A stretch of 64,000 nt of DNA, taken from contig KE356560.1 in assembly GCA_000415965.1 (NCBI GenBank), forward strand, positions 914,758 through 978,757, read 5' to 3'. Each line of letters begins with the position of its first letter. Within the stretch, counting starts at the first letter, position 1. The notes under the pieces were generated by a model. It had not been told where the DNA came from. It saw only the letters and a list, made by a program, of their open reading frames with translations, and did not search any database. The position numbers and the translations under genes were made by a program. The DNA comes from Haloquadratum walsbyi J07HQW1 (GTDB taxonomy: Archaea; Halobacteriota; Halobacteria; Halobacteriales; Haloferacaceae). This document shows, one piece after another, positions 9,157 to 18,292 of the stretch.

Positions 9157-9768
9157 GTGAGTATAAAAACACTCCACTCTGTTCAGAGACGCCTTCCGAC
9201 AACTCGAAGAGACTGGCATCTTATGGGACGGATTATCAAACTTGTACTCACAATTCCGCGATACGCAATTATTGCAGTTATTGCAGCAGTTGCAGCACTT
9301 ACCCTATTTGTCCTGTCGCTCAATATTCAGTTAGTTACTGATCTCATCATCAGTGGAGCGCTTCCATTGACTGACCGAATAATGATACTCATCGAATTAT
9401 ATCCGTTTATCGGAACGTCCTTTGGATTACTGAGCGGCGCACTCTTGAGTACCGTCTCAGCACTGACAGGTGTCAATGTCGCAATGGCAGGATATCACAT
9501 TCGCGAACATGAACTCACAGTTGCCGGGAGCGGTGCAAGCATGCTCGGGATCGTGTTTGGGACGCTTGGTGCCGGGTGTGCTGCATGCGGATCTGCGGTA
9601 TTGCTCGGCATCCTTGGATTATTCGGCATTTCAACATCACTGTTATTCTTACCACTTGATGGATTGGAATTCGCAATACTCGCACTCGTTGTGATTACAT
9701 TATCGATCTATTGGCTTGCAGATGGAATGCGCGGTGGAATGGTCAATGGGTGTCCAATCGACCGCTGA
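9157..9768 (+). CDS. Multi-pass membrane protein with intramembrane CxxC
   Basis: The 203-residue protein uses a GTG start 2 bp after the upstream stop. Hydrophobic segments lie at about 25-55, 83-112, 127-160 and 165-190. In the third, GTLGAGCAACGSAVLLGILG places cysteines 141 and 144 in a small-residue-rich membrane segment; a further cysteine is near residue 199 (NGCPIDR). I do not recognise a named family. Because it is coupled to a DsbA-like lipoprotein, it may be its membrane redox partner, functionally similar to DsbB or VKOR, although it lacks an obvious quinone-site signature. An alternative start is the ATG at 9223. Confidence 0.72.
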   Translation: MSIKTLHSVQRRLPTTRRDWHLMGRIIKLVLTIPRYAIIAVIAAVAALTLFVLSLNIQLVTDLIISGALPLTDRIMILIELYPFIGTSFGLLSGALLSTVSALTGVNVAMAGYHIREHELTVAGSGASMLGIVFGTLGAGCAACGSAVLLGILGLFGISTSLLFLPLDGLEFAILALVVITLSIYWLADGMRGGMVNGCPIDR

Positions 9769-9977
9769 TCACGTGATTCTTATATTTCGACCGATATATA
9801 ATACAATTGTCAAACGGTTCATCAGATACGCGTCATCTAGTTCGGTAGCGACGGAAATCAATATTATTCAATTCCCTGGAGTGCAATGTGTGTGATAGAC
9901 AAGTAGTCTCAATGATAGATGTCGAAAGCGGCGAGAAGGTACACCGCTTTATAATGATAGCGTAGTAGTAGCGGGGG

Positions 9978-9998
9978 TTCCCCTATGACCAAGGGGAA
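9978..9998. repeat. Perfect 7-bp hairpin next to tRNA-like remnant
   Basis: The arms TTCCCCT (9978-9984) and AGGGGAA (9992-9998) enclose a 7-nt loop. It immediately follows the 3' side of the minus-strand tRNA-like sequence and could be a terminator or part of an integration-site relic. Confidence 0.4.
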
Positions 9999-10065
9999 AG
10001 GTCGAGCGGGAATCGAACCCACAGTACCAGTATTCGCCGGTTGGCATCACTTCTCTAATCGACCC
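9999..10065 (-). pseudogene. Decayed tRNA-like sequence
   Basis: Read on the minus strand, this 67-nt stretch can form a 7-bp acceptor stem (with one G-U pair) closed by bases near 9999-10005 and 10059-10065. It also has a good T-arm: stem GTGGG/CCCGC with loop TTCGATT. The interval between acceptor and T-arm is only 36 nt, about five short, and no normal D-arm or anticodon arm can be drawn. It looks like a degenerate tRNA or the residue of integration at a tRNA gene. An alternative is chance similarity. Confidence 0.35.
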
Positions 10066-10437
10066 TACGATATTCGTTTATACAGAAACCTTCCTGATAA
10101 TTAAGCGTACGCCAGAGCATGTCGGGTCTGGTTTCGCTTGATTCGACTCGATGTTTCTATGCTCAGAAGGGAAATTCTGCACTTACTTTACTCTCATCAG
10201 TCCCAATCAAAAATCAAAGCCTTCATGAGCAATTCCCTGTCCAATCGGATCCCAGTTTTAGAGTCAAAAAGCAACTGCATATCGGCAACCAACCTGCGTC
10301 GTGGTAACTGAAACGAAATGGAAAATTAAATTACGTTCGCGAATCGGATGTCACGATTCATTACTAATAATATATTTATGACCCACCACAATAGTCGACT
10401 ACGGTCGAAGCGGGCATAGATTACTCGTGAGTCGGTA
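10066..10437. other. Intergenic region between tRNA remnant and tRNA-Thr
   Basis: This is about 370 bp without a supported gene. A 62-codon open frame at 10119-10307 has no recognisable features and is probably spurious. Confidence 0.35.
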
Positions 10438-10510
10438 AGCCGGTGGAGAGACTTGAACTCTCGACCTATTCCTTACGAAGGAATCGCTCTTCCAGCTGAG
10501 CTACACCGGC
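10438..10510 (-). tRNA. tRNA-Thr (anticodon CGU)
   Basis: The minus strand folds into a complete 73-nt cloverleaf. The acceptor is GCCGGTG/CACCGGC, the D-arm is GCTC...GAGC, the anticodon stem is ATTCC/GGAAT with loop TTCGTAA, and the T-arm is GAGAG/CTCTC with loop TTCAAGT. Anticodon positions 34-36 read CGT, decoding ACG threonine codons. The discriminator base is T and no CCA is encoded, as usual in archaea. No intron is visible. Confidence 0.95.
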
Positions 10511-10560
10511 ATCACTCATATACATTTATATACCGATATAATACTCAAAAAACTTCCGAA

Positions 10561-11550
10561 TCAACGCTTCTGTAATCGGACATCAAGACAGATGTTGTAC
10601 TCATGAGGGGCATATGATCGAACCGCGTGACGTGTCTCAACAGTTATCTGATAATTTGGCTCTGCGGCTGACCGAATCGCTTCAATCCCGGGCTTATAGA
10701 GTGTATCTTCATGTTGGATATCGTAATAATGAATGACACACTCATCACCAGCGAGTCTCACAGCCGTATTCAAAAATTTATGAGCGCTGTGAGGGAGATT
10801 CATTATTAATCGATCGGCCCAATCCGTGTATGTATCAGATAATGTTTGTACGTCGCCAGAAATAACGTGCAGATCGTTTACAACATCATTTTGCTCCGCA
10901 TTTAGGGATAAATACTCGACTGCACTGTCATTCAGTTCTGCGGCAACAACGTCAGCGCCACGGGCAGCCATTGGCACTGCAAACGGACCGACGCCGGCGA
11001 ACATATCGATTACACGCTCATGAGCGTCAACCTGGGTAATCACGCGATGGCGCTCAGTCGCAAGTCGTGGTGAGAAGTATACTGATTCGATATCTAATCT
11101 GAACGCATATCCATACTCCCGATGACATGTCTCTGTCTCCTCGCCAGCAAGAACCTCCCATTCACGGGTCCGATGAGGTCCAGACACCTTCGAGGCCCGA
11201 TTGAGAACCGTTTTGACTGGAATGTCGGATTCAATAATTGCATCAGCAATCTCACGCGCTTTGTGATTATCGGCTTCATCAATAATGATAATCTCACCGA
11301 GTCGCTCGTATGATGGGTCAAAGCCAAGAATATCCGCAGGGGTCGTTGGCGTGTCACGAGAAGTTACCCCATGTGTCACAATCTCAAATCGATCAGGCAC
11401 GGCTGATGAATCAACGACGGGTATGTACAGATAGTCCTCTGTTGTATCAATTTCGTGAACCGTATCAATAAGCCCCTGTTCGGCAAGTATTGTTCGCGTC
11501 CGCTCACCTGCGGTCGTTGGCACACGAACACAGGGAATCTCCTCAGACAT
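10561..11550 (-). CDS. trm5: tRNA (guanine37-N1)-methyltransferase Trm5-like
   Basis: From the ATG at 11550 (MSEEIPCVRVPTT) the protein has 329 residues; an in-frame upstream ATG at 11622 would add 24 unlikely residues. The SAM-binding motif is VIDMFAGVGPFAVPMAARG near residue 190. The motif NLPHSAHKFL near residue 250 is the catalytic NLP motif of the Trm5/Tyw2 group. The N-terminal half matches the Trm5 D1/D2 regions, including RASKVSGPHRTREWEVLAGEE. It methylates position 37 of tRNAs to keep frame. The gene sits 50 bp from tRNA-Thr on the same strand. Confidence 0.88.
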   Translation of the reverse strand: MSEEIPCVRVPTTAGERTRTILAEQGLIDTVHEIDTTEDYLYIPVVDSSAVPDRFEIVTHGVTSRDTPTTPADILGFDPSYERLGEIIIIDEADNHKAREIADAIIESDIPVKTVLNRASKVSGPHRTREWEVLAGEETETCHREYGYAFRLDIESVYFSPRLATERHRVITQVDAHERVIDMFAGVGPFAVPMAARGADVVAAELNDSAVEYLSLNAEQNDVVNDLHVISGDVQTLSDTYTDWADRLIMNLPHSAHKFLNTAVRLAGDECVIHYYDIQHEDTLYKPGIEAIRSAAEPNYQITVETRHAVRSYAPHEYNICLDVRLQKR

Positions 11551-11947
11551 TATATTAAATTGATTATTCAGCTCAATTTGATTTACGCATTTCGAGAGCA
11601 AATCGGACACAACCATTCTCAACGCATCAACTAGTAATCAAGAATCAGGAATCAGGAATGAGGAACTATTGCTCAGTACTCCTCTGTGGTTCAATTATGT
11701 ATACAAACACGGACACGTCTCAAAACTCAAAACTATATGAATTGTACCACACCGGGTGTTTGTCGTGGCGGCGACAAGTGAGAATATCACTATTCGCTCA
11801 ATCAAGTATCCAGTCGATTCCGGGAGGAGACCCCAAATCGTGGATTTCCTGAAAATACATCATAACGCAAGTACGTGCACGGTGTGCACACGCGATAGTG
11901 GAGAAGAGACAGTCTGACTGCCAGAGAGTGTCAGCTATAAAGAAATA
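11551..11947. other. Intergenic region with short imperfect tandem repeat
   Basis: These 397 bp separate two minus-strand genes. Near 11637-11663 there is a 7-bp-period run of AGAATC/GGAATC-like units. A 64-codon frame at 11658-11852 shows no recognisable protein and is probably not a gene. Confidence 0.35.
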
Positions 11948-13057
11948 TTACGCACTTGCCGCGTCGGCACCAGATCCATTTGACCGGTTATCCCATGCTT
12001 CGAGCAACTCTTGATAGCGGTTTCGAATGGTGACCTCCGAGATATCCGTTACTTCACTCACATCAGCTTGCGTGAGTTCATCATTCGTCAATTGTGCGGA
12101 GGCATACAGAGCCGCTGCGGCAAGTCCGACCGGAGACTTCCCTGAGTGCACATTCTGACGCTTTGCGCTCTCGAGTAATTCTCGAGCCGTCCGTTCGGTC
12201 TCCTTTGGCACCTCAAGATCAGAGGCAAACCGTGGGACATATTCGGCGGGATCAGCCGGTTGAATCTCTAGTGAGAGTTCACGGACGATATATCGATATG
12301 CTCGCTCAAATTCATCTTCATCGACCCGAGAGACGCGAGCGACTTCATCGATACTTCGTGGGACCTGTGCCATCCGTGCTGCGGCGTGCAATGCCGCTGT
12401 GGAAATGCCCTCAATCGAGCGACCAGGCAGAAGATCCTCATCAAGGGCTCGACGGTAAATGACAGATGCAGTTTCACGAACGCTTTCTGGAAGTCCAAGC
12501 GCAGAGGCCATTCGGTCAATCTCACCGAGTGCTTGCTTGAGGTTCCGTTCTTTCGAGTCACGAGTTCGGAACCGCTCATTCCATGTTCGAAGCCGTTGCA
12601 TCTTCTGTCGTTGTGTTGATGACAGGGAGTTCCCGTACGCGTCTTTGTCCTGCCAGCCAATATTCGTCGAGAGCCCCTTGTCGTGCATCAATTTCGTCGT
12701 TGGGGCACCAACACGAGATTTCTGGTCTCGCTCGGCACTATCGAAAGCGCGCCACTCCGGTCCACGATCGATTGAGTCCTCATCAACCACAAGTCCACAG
12801 TCTGCACAGACCGTCTCACCACGCTCATCATCGGTGATAAGATCTGTCGACTCACATTCTGGACAGTGGACTGTCTCCTCAACCTCCGAAGACTCATCAG
12901 TTGTTTCCTCTGTTGTCGATTCTACTGATTTGGCAGCTTGTGAGTTATTCCGCGTACCTCGGCGTTCAGATGTCGTACTGTGATCTCGCCAGGTACGACC
13001 ATCACTTTGCTCATCGTCCTCAGTCTCGCGCGTGCGCGCGTGAAGGGAGTCACTCAT
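11948..13057 (-). CDS. tfb: Transcription initiation factor TFB (TFIIB homologue)
   Basis: From the ATG at 13057 (MSDSLHARTRE) the protein has 369 residues, somewhat longer than the usual 300-330 because of an acidic, Ser/Thr-rich N-terminal extension of about 60 residues. The zinc ribbon is CPECESTDLITDDERGETVCADCGLVVDE. The B-finger/linker follows (DRGPEWRAFDSAERDQKSRVGAPTT), then two cyclin repeats and the C-terminal recognition helix region (TQADVSEVTDISEVTIRNRYQELL). It recruits RNA polymerase to TBP-bound promoters. Haloarchaea carry several TFBs, so this is one paralogue. AT-rich TATA-like sequence lies 45-60 bp upstream of the start. Confidence 0.95.
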   Translation of the reverse strand: MSDSLHARTRETEDDEQSDGRTWRDHSTTSERRGTRNNSQAAKSVESTTEETTDESSEVEETVHCPECESTDLITDDERGETVCADCGLVVDEDSIDRGPEWRAFDSAERDQKSRVGAPTTKLMHDKGLSTNIGWQDKDAYGNSLSSTQRQKMQRLRTWNERFRTRDSKERNLKQALGEIDRMASALGLPESVRETASVIYRRALDEDLLPGRSIEGISTAALHAAARMAQVPRSIDEVARVSRVDEDEFERAYRYIVRELSLEIQPADPAEYVPRFASDLEVPKETERTARELLESAKRQNVHSGKSPVGLAAAALYASAQLTNDELTQADVSEVTDISEVTIRNRYQELLEAWDNRSNGSGADAASA

Positions 13058-13282
13058 GTTAGTTATTGAAGAGTGCGACGAGAACGTCCGTCGCCTCGTT
13101 CTATTGTATAATAGATTTGTATAAGACAAAAAAGTGTCGGCTATGTGCAAAAGTAATACCAGAGCGATAGCTCCAGAAACGGGTTCATCGCTAATTGTCC
13201 TGTTTCGCCCTGCCGGTGAATGCTCTTAATCGTCCTCACAGTATTAGATTAACTGGCTGCAGTTGACTCGTCCGATGGATAC

Positions 13283-14662
13283 CTATTGATCCTCTGAGGC
13301 GGGTTTGAGGAGTGTTTTAATCATAGAAGCGACTGAGGTACAATCAGTGGTCTTCCTGATCACGGTATCGTGACAGTGGGGCAACTTGTCGATGGCTGTC
13401 TCTATGGGATCGCTGTCGATATGGGTCGTATGTCGGTGCTGGTTTTGATGCTGTTGTTGTGATAATATAATAATATTTTCAGCACGACCCACTGTCGTCG
13501 CGATTGAGTTCATGTGCTTTTTGAGACCGATCTGAGTGACAATGACAACTGCCGCTTTGTTGACCATCGACTGTAGCTCTGTGCGTGCTGCTTCGGTAAC
13601 ACCTTCGTATGCTGGGACGGTGATGACCGATGTGGCAATCCGGTGTGCAGTTGTTGCGGTGACACTCCCTGCTGGAACAGGACCAATAGTAACCGCATAG
13701 CCAGCAGCTACGAGCTCGCTCATGGCTGTGATGACCGGTTGTCCGTGTCCGATGATGTGAATTACCGGCTGTGTAACTGTTTGGTTTCTGTGTTCGGAAC
13801 GATTCGTGACTGTTTCATCCTCGCCGTGCTGCGTCTCAGTCGATTGATCGTTTCCTGTGGTGTCACTGCGGTCTGAGTGGTTCTCTGGGAGAGTCGTCAC
13901 ACTCGCTGCTCCGGTAATGAGATCGGTCGTAACTACTGGATATCCACCAAAGGTATCCGCAAGTGCAGACGTAGTAAACACCTCCGCTGGCGGACCAATG
14001 GCAGTCACTGATCCATCTGTCAGAAGACAGACCACATCACAGTATCGTGCTGCGAGATTGAGATCGTGGATCGCTGCCATAGCAGTTTTTCCCATCTCAA
14101 CGAGACGCGCGACCGATTCGAGAGTCTGTATTTGTCGATGGATATCAAGACTTGCTGTTGGTTCATCAAGCAACAACACAGGTGTCTGTTGTGCAAGTGC
14201 TCGTGCAAGGAGTATTCGCTGTCGTTCACCACCTGAGAGCGTTGTGACCGACTGATCAACGAATTCACCGGCATCAACCTGCTCAATTGCCTCTTCGACA
14301 GCTTTGTCGTCTGTTGCGGTCCATGAGCCAAGTCGCGATTGATGGGGCGTTCGTCCCATCTCAACGATTGTTCGAGCATCAAAATTGAATGCAATTGAGG
14401 TATTCTGTGGCACCGATGCAACTTGCTGACTAATTGTGGTTGCATCTGCTGACTCAACAGCGATATCACCAACGCGGACTGATCCAGTTGTCATTGAAAT
14501 TGACCCATCGATTGCCCGCAATAACGTTGTTTTCCCGGCGCCGTTCGGACCGACAACTCCGAGCAATGTTCCCTCCTCGACGGTGAGATCGACCCCATCA
14601 AGAATCGTCGTTGATTCACGCGTAATTGATAGGTTTTCAATTGTAATGAGTGGCGAACTCAC
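13283..14662 (-). CDS. btuD: Cobalamin/iron-chelate-type ABC transporter ATP-binding protein (BtuD family) with C-terminal extension
   Basis: The 459-residue protein has an ATPase domain at about 1-260 with Walker [12 protein letters not shown], signature [15 protein letters not shown] and Walker [13 protein letters not shown]. Residues about 300-459 form an extra domain beginning [22 protein letters not shown] recall similar extensions in haloarchaeal BtuD/HmuV proteins, but their role is unknown to me. A Thr/Ser/His-rich linker connects the two. Its start overlaps the btuC stop by 4 bp. The substrate could be cobalamin, haem or a siderophore; naming follows the family most similar by pattern. 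Confidence 0.85.
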   Translation of the reverse strand: MSSPLITIENLSITRESTTILDGVDLTVEEGTLLGVVGPNGAGKTTLLRAIDGSISMTTGSVRVGDIAVESADATTISQQVASVPQNTSIAFNFDARTIVEMGRTPHQSRLGSWTATDDKAVEEAIEQVDAGEFVDQSVTTLSGGERQRILLARALAQQTPVLLLDEPTASLDIHRQIQTLESVARLVEMGKTAMAAIHDLNLAARYCDVVCLLTDGSVTAIGPPAEVFTTSALADTFGGYPVVTTDLITGAASVTTLPENHSDRSDTTGNDQSTETQHGEDETVTNRSEHRNQTVTQPVIHIIGHGQPVITAMSELVAAGYAVTIGPVPAGSVTATTAHRIATSVITVPAYEGVTEAARTELQSMVNKAAVVIVTQIGLKKHMNSIATTVGRAENIIILSQQQHQNQHRHTTHIDSDPIETAIDKLPHCHDTVIRKTTDCTSVASMIKTLLKPASEDQ

Positions 14663-15753
14663 AACTGCGTCACCTCATTTGTTCGGAGAAGATACAAAAA
14701 GAACGGAGCGCCAAGAGCCGCGGTAATAATCCCGACTGGAATTGCTGTTGTGCCGGAGCGAGCAAGCGTATCAGTAATCACAAGAAATGATGCCCCAGCA
14801 AGCGCGCTTGTCGGTAATAAAATTCGGTGATCTGGTCCAACAACCAAACGCATCGCATGTGGGACAATAAGCCCGACAAATCCAATAACGCCAGTTACAG
14901 CGACAGCAGCAGCAGTCACGATGCTTGCAGCAGCCAATAAGATACGCTTTGTGCGTGTGACATTGATGCCAAGAGCATGCGCATCGCGCTCGCCAAGCAA
15001 TAATACATTCAAATCCTGGGCATACGCAACAAGCAACACAAACACTGGTGGTACCACAACCGCAGCGACCCGAACATCACCCCATGTTGTTCCTCCGAGG
15101 TTTCCCATAAGCCAATAGACAACGCGCTGGATGCTTTCCCCACTGTAGAGCAGTAAAAACGAAATGACCGCACCAAGAAACGCCTGAACGGCAACACCAG
15201 CAAGCAATAGCGTGCTTGTCGGCGTCCGCCCACCACGGGTTGCAATTACATAGACACTGAATGCGGTGATAATTGCAGTGGTGAATGCTGCTGCTTGTAG
15301 TTCGAGCCCAAATGGAATCTGCAGCGGAATAACAATTGTCGCAACAGCCCCAACTGCTGCACCTGAGGAGACTCCGATTATCGATGGGTCAGCCATTGGA
15401 TTTCGAAAAAACCCCTGCATGACAGTTCCGGCACTCGCAAGCGCAAATCCAACGAGTGCTGCAAGGATTATCCGTGGCAGACGAACGCTTAATACAATCG
15501 TCTGTTGGACTGATGATGGTATTTCTGTGACGGTCACCCCAAGCCCAATGAGAGAATCAATAGCCCCGAGTAAGACGTACGTTACTGTCATCGGTGCGAT
15601 ATTAACTGGACCAATGCCGGCACTCACAGTAATAGCGAGTAGAAGAACACCACTCAATCCAGCCGACCATACTGTTGCGCGAAGTTGTACACGCACGATT
15701 CGTATACGTCTACAAACGCAGTTGCAGTAGACAAGTACTTGTTGTCCTGACAT
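14659..15753 (-). CDS. btuC: FecCD/BtuC-family ABC transporter permease
   Basis: With the ATG at 15753 the protein has 364 residues and about ten membrane segments. FecCD-family hallmarks are [47 protein letters not shown] and [24 protein letters not shown] longer frame starts at 15801 but would overlap the divergent gene, so the inner start is preferred; a still later start just before WSAGLSG is possible. It forms a transport unit with the ATPase downstream and the binding protein encoded divergently. Confidence 0.88.
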   Translation of the reverse strand: MSGQQVLVYCNCVCRRIRIVRVQLRATVWSAGLSGVLLLAITVSAGIGPVNIAPMTVTYVLLGAIDSLIGLGVTVTEIPSSVQQTIVLSVRLPRIILAALVGFALASAGTVMQGFFRNPMADPSIIGVSSGAAVGAVATIVIPLQIPFGLELQAAAFTTAIITAFSVYVIATRGGRTPTSTLLLAGVAVQAFLGAVISFLLLYSGESIQRVVYWLMGNLGGTTWGDVRVAAVVVPPVFVLLVAYAQDLNVLLLGERDAHALGINVTRTKRILLAAASIVTAAAVAVTGVIGFVGLIVPHAMRLVVGPDHRILLPTSALAGASFLVITDTLARSGTTAIPVGIITAALGAPFFLYLLRTNEVTQL

Positions 15754-15772
15754 CGAAATTGAGTCGCTTGAT

Positions 15773-17080
15773 ATGTTTCTTCGATCGCACCTATCGTTCA
15801 TTAGTCATATTCTGACCATTACCCTCGTATGTACTGCTGTGTTTGGAAGCCTGCTGTTGCTCCCGACTCCAGTGGATGCGACTGACTCTCAGTTGAGTAC
15901 TCATCTACACAGCCACGAGTATCACTCAAGCTCACACGCATCCGCGACAATCACTCATGACAGGACGTCAGTTCCAACTTCAAGCTCATTCTCAGCACAC
16001 AATACTGTTGAGGGGAATACAACCTCTCGTGGAACAACAGCCTGCACATACCCACTAACGGTTACCGATGCCACAGGCACAACAGTAACAATTGCAAGTG
16101 ATCCAGACCGAGTGGTGACACTCAATCCGAGTGCTGCACAAACAATGTGGGAAATCGGTGCTCAAGCCGAGGTTGTCGGTGTCTCTCAGTATGCATCATA
16201 TCTTGATGGGGCTGCAAGGAAACAAAATGTCTCAGGTGCGGGTGGACCAAGTGTTGAACGCGTTCTCACAACAACACCTGATCTCGTATTAGTCCCAAAC
16301 AGTACTCATAGTGCATCAACCGACCGTATTGCACAACTTCGTGCACAGGGAGTGCCGATGGTTGTATTCTCGCAGGCAAACTCACTCACAGCCGTCGTTG
16401 ATAAGACGAAACGAATCGGGCGATTGACCGGTAACTGTGCGGCCGGTGATGCAAGGGCAACTGAACTACAACAATCGCTCAATCGGATCCAGCGTGTGAC
16501 CGCAGATATCAAACGCCCCGTTGGAGTAAACGTCTTCTATGGCTACACCGCAGGTAATAATACATTTATTAATGATATAATCGAGACAGGTGGGCTTGAA
16601 AACGGTGCTGCGAATGCCGGATTATCTGGATTCGTCCCAATTACTGATGAATCCGTTGTTGCAATCGACCCAACTTGGGTTGTCGTGCCTACAAGTGCAC
16701 CACTCCCACAAACACCAGCATACAACAGCACGACAGCATATCAGAATAACAATATTATCCGTGTCAAAACGGAGCACATACAACAACCTGCCCCCCGCGC
16801 AATATACGCAGTTGAGACAATACTCCAGGCGACGCATCCGACAGCGTATAATGAATACCGACAACGAGAGACGACAGCATCGTTGAGTGATCCGTCATTC
16901 AATGAATCGTCAAATCCGAATGCATCTCAAACAACTGCTGGACACACACGCTCACCGCCCGCTTCGACAACAACAACAACAACTGTGACCCGAGCAAACT
17001 CTCCCGGGTTTGCGATTGTGCACGCGTTATTTACTATGGGGATTGCACTCGGTGCACGTATTATCCTCTCACGTCATTGA
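15773..17080 (+). CDS. btuF: BtuF-like substrate-binding protein with PGF-CTERM-like anchor
   Basis: The 435-residue protein begins with a hydrophobic secretion signal (about 8-35, ending near PVDATDS). Residues about 80-365 form a class III binding fold, seen in [34 protein letters not shown] and PDLVLVPN. A Ser/Thr/Pro-rich stretch follows (about 370-408). The end is [18 protein letters not shown] plus a short basic tail, which matches the tripartite PGF-CTERM sorting signal (PGF, hydrophobic helix, basic end). It would deliver cobalamin or an iron chelate to BtuCD. Its start lies only 19 bp from that of btuC, so the divergent promoters must overlap coding sequence. Confidence 0.85.
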   Translation: MFLRSHLSFISHILTITLVCTAVFGSLLLLPTPVDATDSQLSTHLHSHEYHSSSHASATITHDRTSVPTSSSFSAHNTVEGNTTSRGTTACTYPLTVTDATGTTVTIASDPDRVVTLNPSAAQTMWEIGAQAEVVGVSQYASYLDGAARKQNVSGAGGPSVERVLTTTPDLVLVPNSTHSASTDRIAQLRAQGVPMVVFSQANSLTAVVDKTKRIGRLTGNCAAGDARATELQQSLNRIQRVTADIKRPVGVNVFYGYTAGNNTFINDIIETGGLENGAANAGLSGFVPITDESVVAIDPTWVVVPTSAPLPQTPAYNSTTAYQNNNIIRVKTEHIQQPAPRAIYAVETILQATHPTAYNEYRQRETTASLSDPSFNESSNPNASQTTAGHTRSPPASTTTTTTVTRANSPGFAIVHALFTMGIALGARIILSRH

Positions 17081-17175
17081 TTTTCGCCCTGTCCTGAATG
17101 GCTAAAATTCCCGGGTATTGAGACATTCTAAGTATCACGAATACACTGCTCTGCCGTGTTTACTCATAGGCTGTG

Positions 17176-17343
17176 TTATTTCTTCGAGGATGGAACTTCC
17201 TCACGTGAGCCAAATCTCACCGTTCCAAAATCGATCGCACAGTTGAGTCCTCTTTCGCGAGCAGCATCGACTTTTGACAGTGCTATATCATGTGTGTACT
17301 GGGCAAAACTCAACTTTAGCTGAACCCATGTAATGAGTCGCAT
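17176..17343 (-). CDS. Possible small protein, unknown
   Basis: An uninterrupted ATG-to-TAA frame of 55 codons lies in the 400-bp gap between btuF and the thioredoxin gene. The product begins MRLITWVQLKLSFAQ, has a middle AARERGLNCAIDFGTVRFG and ends EEVPSSKK. The composition is protein-like, with mixed charged and hydrophobic residues, but I recognise no family. It may be a real small gene or the C-terminal relic of a larger one. Sequence on either side (17081-17175 and 17344-17450) shows nothing else. Confidence 0.3.
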   Translation of the reverse strand: MRLITWVQLKLSFAQYTHDIALSKVDAARERGLNCAIDFGTVRFGSREEVPSSKK

Positions 17344-17450
17344 AACACTGCCAGGGTTTCTCTAGTGCAGCACCGTGACTGCTGTAATCTATCTTTGAGA
17401 GAAATATTGAGTGAATGGGTATGCAGTATTGGAACATACGCACAAAACTA

Positions 17451-17458
17451 TTTTATTA
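17451..17458 (+). promoter_or_regulatory. TATA-like box for thioredoxin gene
   Basis: TTTTATTA is centred about 27 bp upstream of the second ATG (17481). That spacing fits a leaderless transcript starting at or near the start codon. Confidence 0.5.
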
Positions 17459-17480
17459 ACTCAGATCCTACATTAGGATG

Positions 17481-17915
17481 ATGAGTGATTCACAATCCGA
17501 TGGCGACCTCGCTGAAATCCGTGCACAAAAGCGCTCAGAATTAAAGCAGAAACTAACCGAAGACGAGACACCAGATGAGACGACCATCGCTGGAACCCCA
17601 ACCGAACCGATTCATATCGGCAGTGCCGACGATTTTGATGCTGCGGTGACAGAACATGATGTTGTTCTCGTTGATTTCTATGCTGATTGGTGTGGTCCAT
17701 GTCAGATGCTCGAACCGACGGTCAAGTCTCTCGCGGCCGAAACTGATGCTACTGTGCTGAAGGTTGATATTGATCAGCACCAATCACTCGCCCAGCGGTA
17801 TCAAGTCCGTGGTGTTCCGACACTGCTCGTATTCAACAATGGTGAGACTGTCGAAGAAATCGTTGGTGTCCGTGATGAGTCAACTCTCCGGTCACTCATT
17901 GGGCAATACACATAA
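17481..17915 (+). CDS. trxA: Thioredoxin with N-terminal acidic extension
   Basis: The protein has 144 residues from the second of two adjacent ATGs, chosen by TATA spacing. The classical thioredoxin core occupies about 40-144: VVLVDFYADWCGPCQMLEPTVKSLA with cysteines 71 and 74, VDIDQHQSLAQRYQVRGVPTLLVF with the cis-proline, and a final glycine-containing strand. The first 40 residues are charged and helical (AEIRAQKRSELKQKL). There is no signal peptide, so it acts in the cytosol as a general disulfide reductase. The gene is monocistronic. Confidence 0.93.
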   Translation: MSDSQSDGDLAEIRAQKRSELKQKLTEDETPDETTIAGTPTEPIHIGSADDFDAAVTEHDVVLVDFYADWCGPCQMLEPTVKSLAAETDATVLKVDIDQHQSLAQRYQVRGVPTLLVFNNGETVEEIVGVRDESTLRSLIGQYT

Positions 17916-18292
17916 TACCCGTCGAACACACGGAAATCCTTACTCAGTTTGAGACACAAGCTCGGTTTTGAATTGGAGTGAGTAACTGCATTGGGTTGCA
18001 TACAGCAACTGTGTCATCAAACGAGTAGTCTCATCCTCCGTGAGTAATCCCAGAGATGAAACGCTCTGATTATTTGTCGAGTTATCAGTTGTTGATAATC
18101 TGATTTTCTATCTTCGAAGTTGAAGCAGAACACGTACATAGGTGTGGTTTCGGAGCGAAACAGCAATCAGATTGCCAATGATTGTTATGCAATCTCTGAG
18201 GAGAGTGCATCGCTGTGGTTTTTCTCGTGTATTGATAATAACTGATATATTAACAAGAAGATACTTATCATCATACTATCGAAGCGTACGCA
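17916..18292. other. Intergenic region
   Basis: This 377-bp AT-rich stretch has no supported gene. TATA-like sequence around 18240-18275 (GATATATTAAC and GATACTTATC) precedes the next start codon and may hold its promoter. Confidence 0.35.

Noticed and set aside
12459-12983. 174-codon plus-strand frame opposite tfb
   Set aside because: Shadow frame of the TFB gene; product is Ser/Arg/Cys-rich and not acidic as expected here.
13151-13282. Cobalamin riboswitch near the btu genes
   Set aside because: The gap lies downstream of btuD and contains no recognisable B12-box-like structure.
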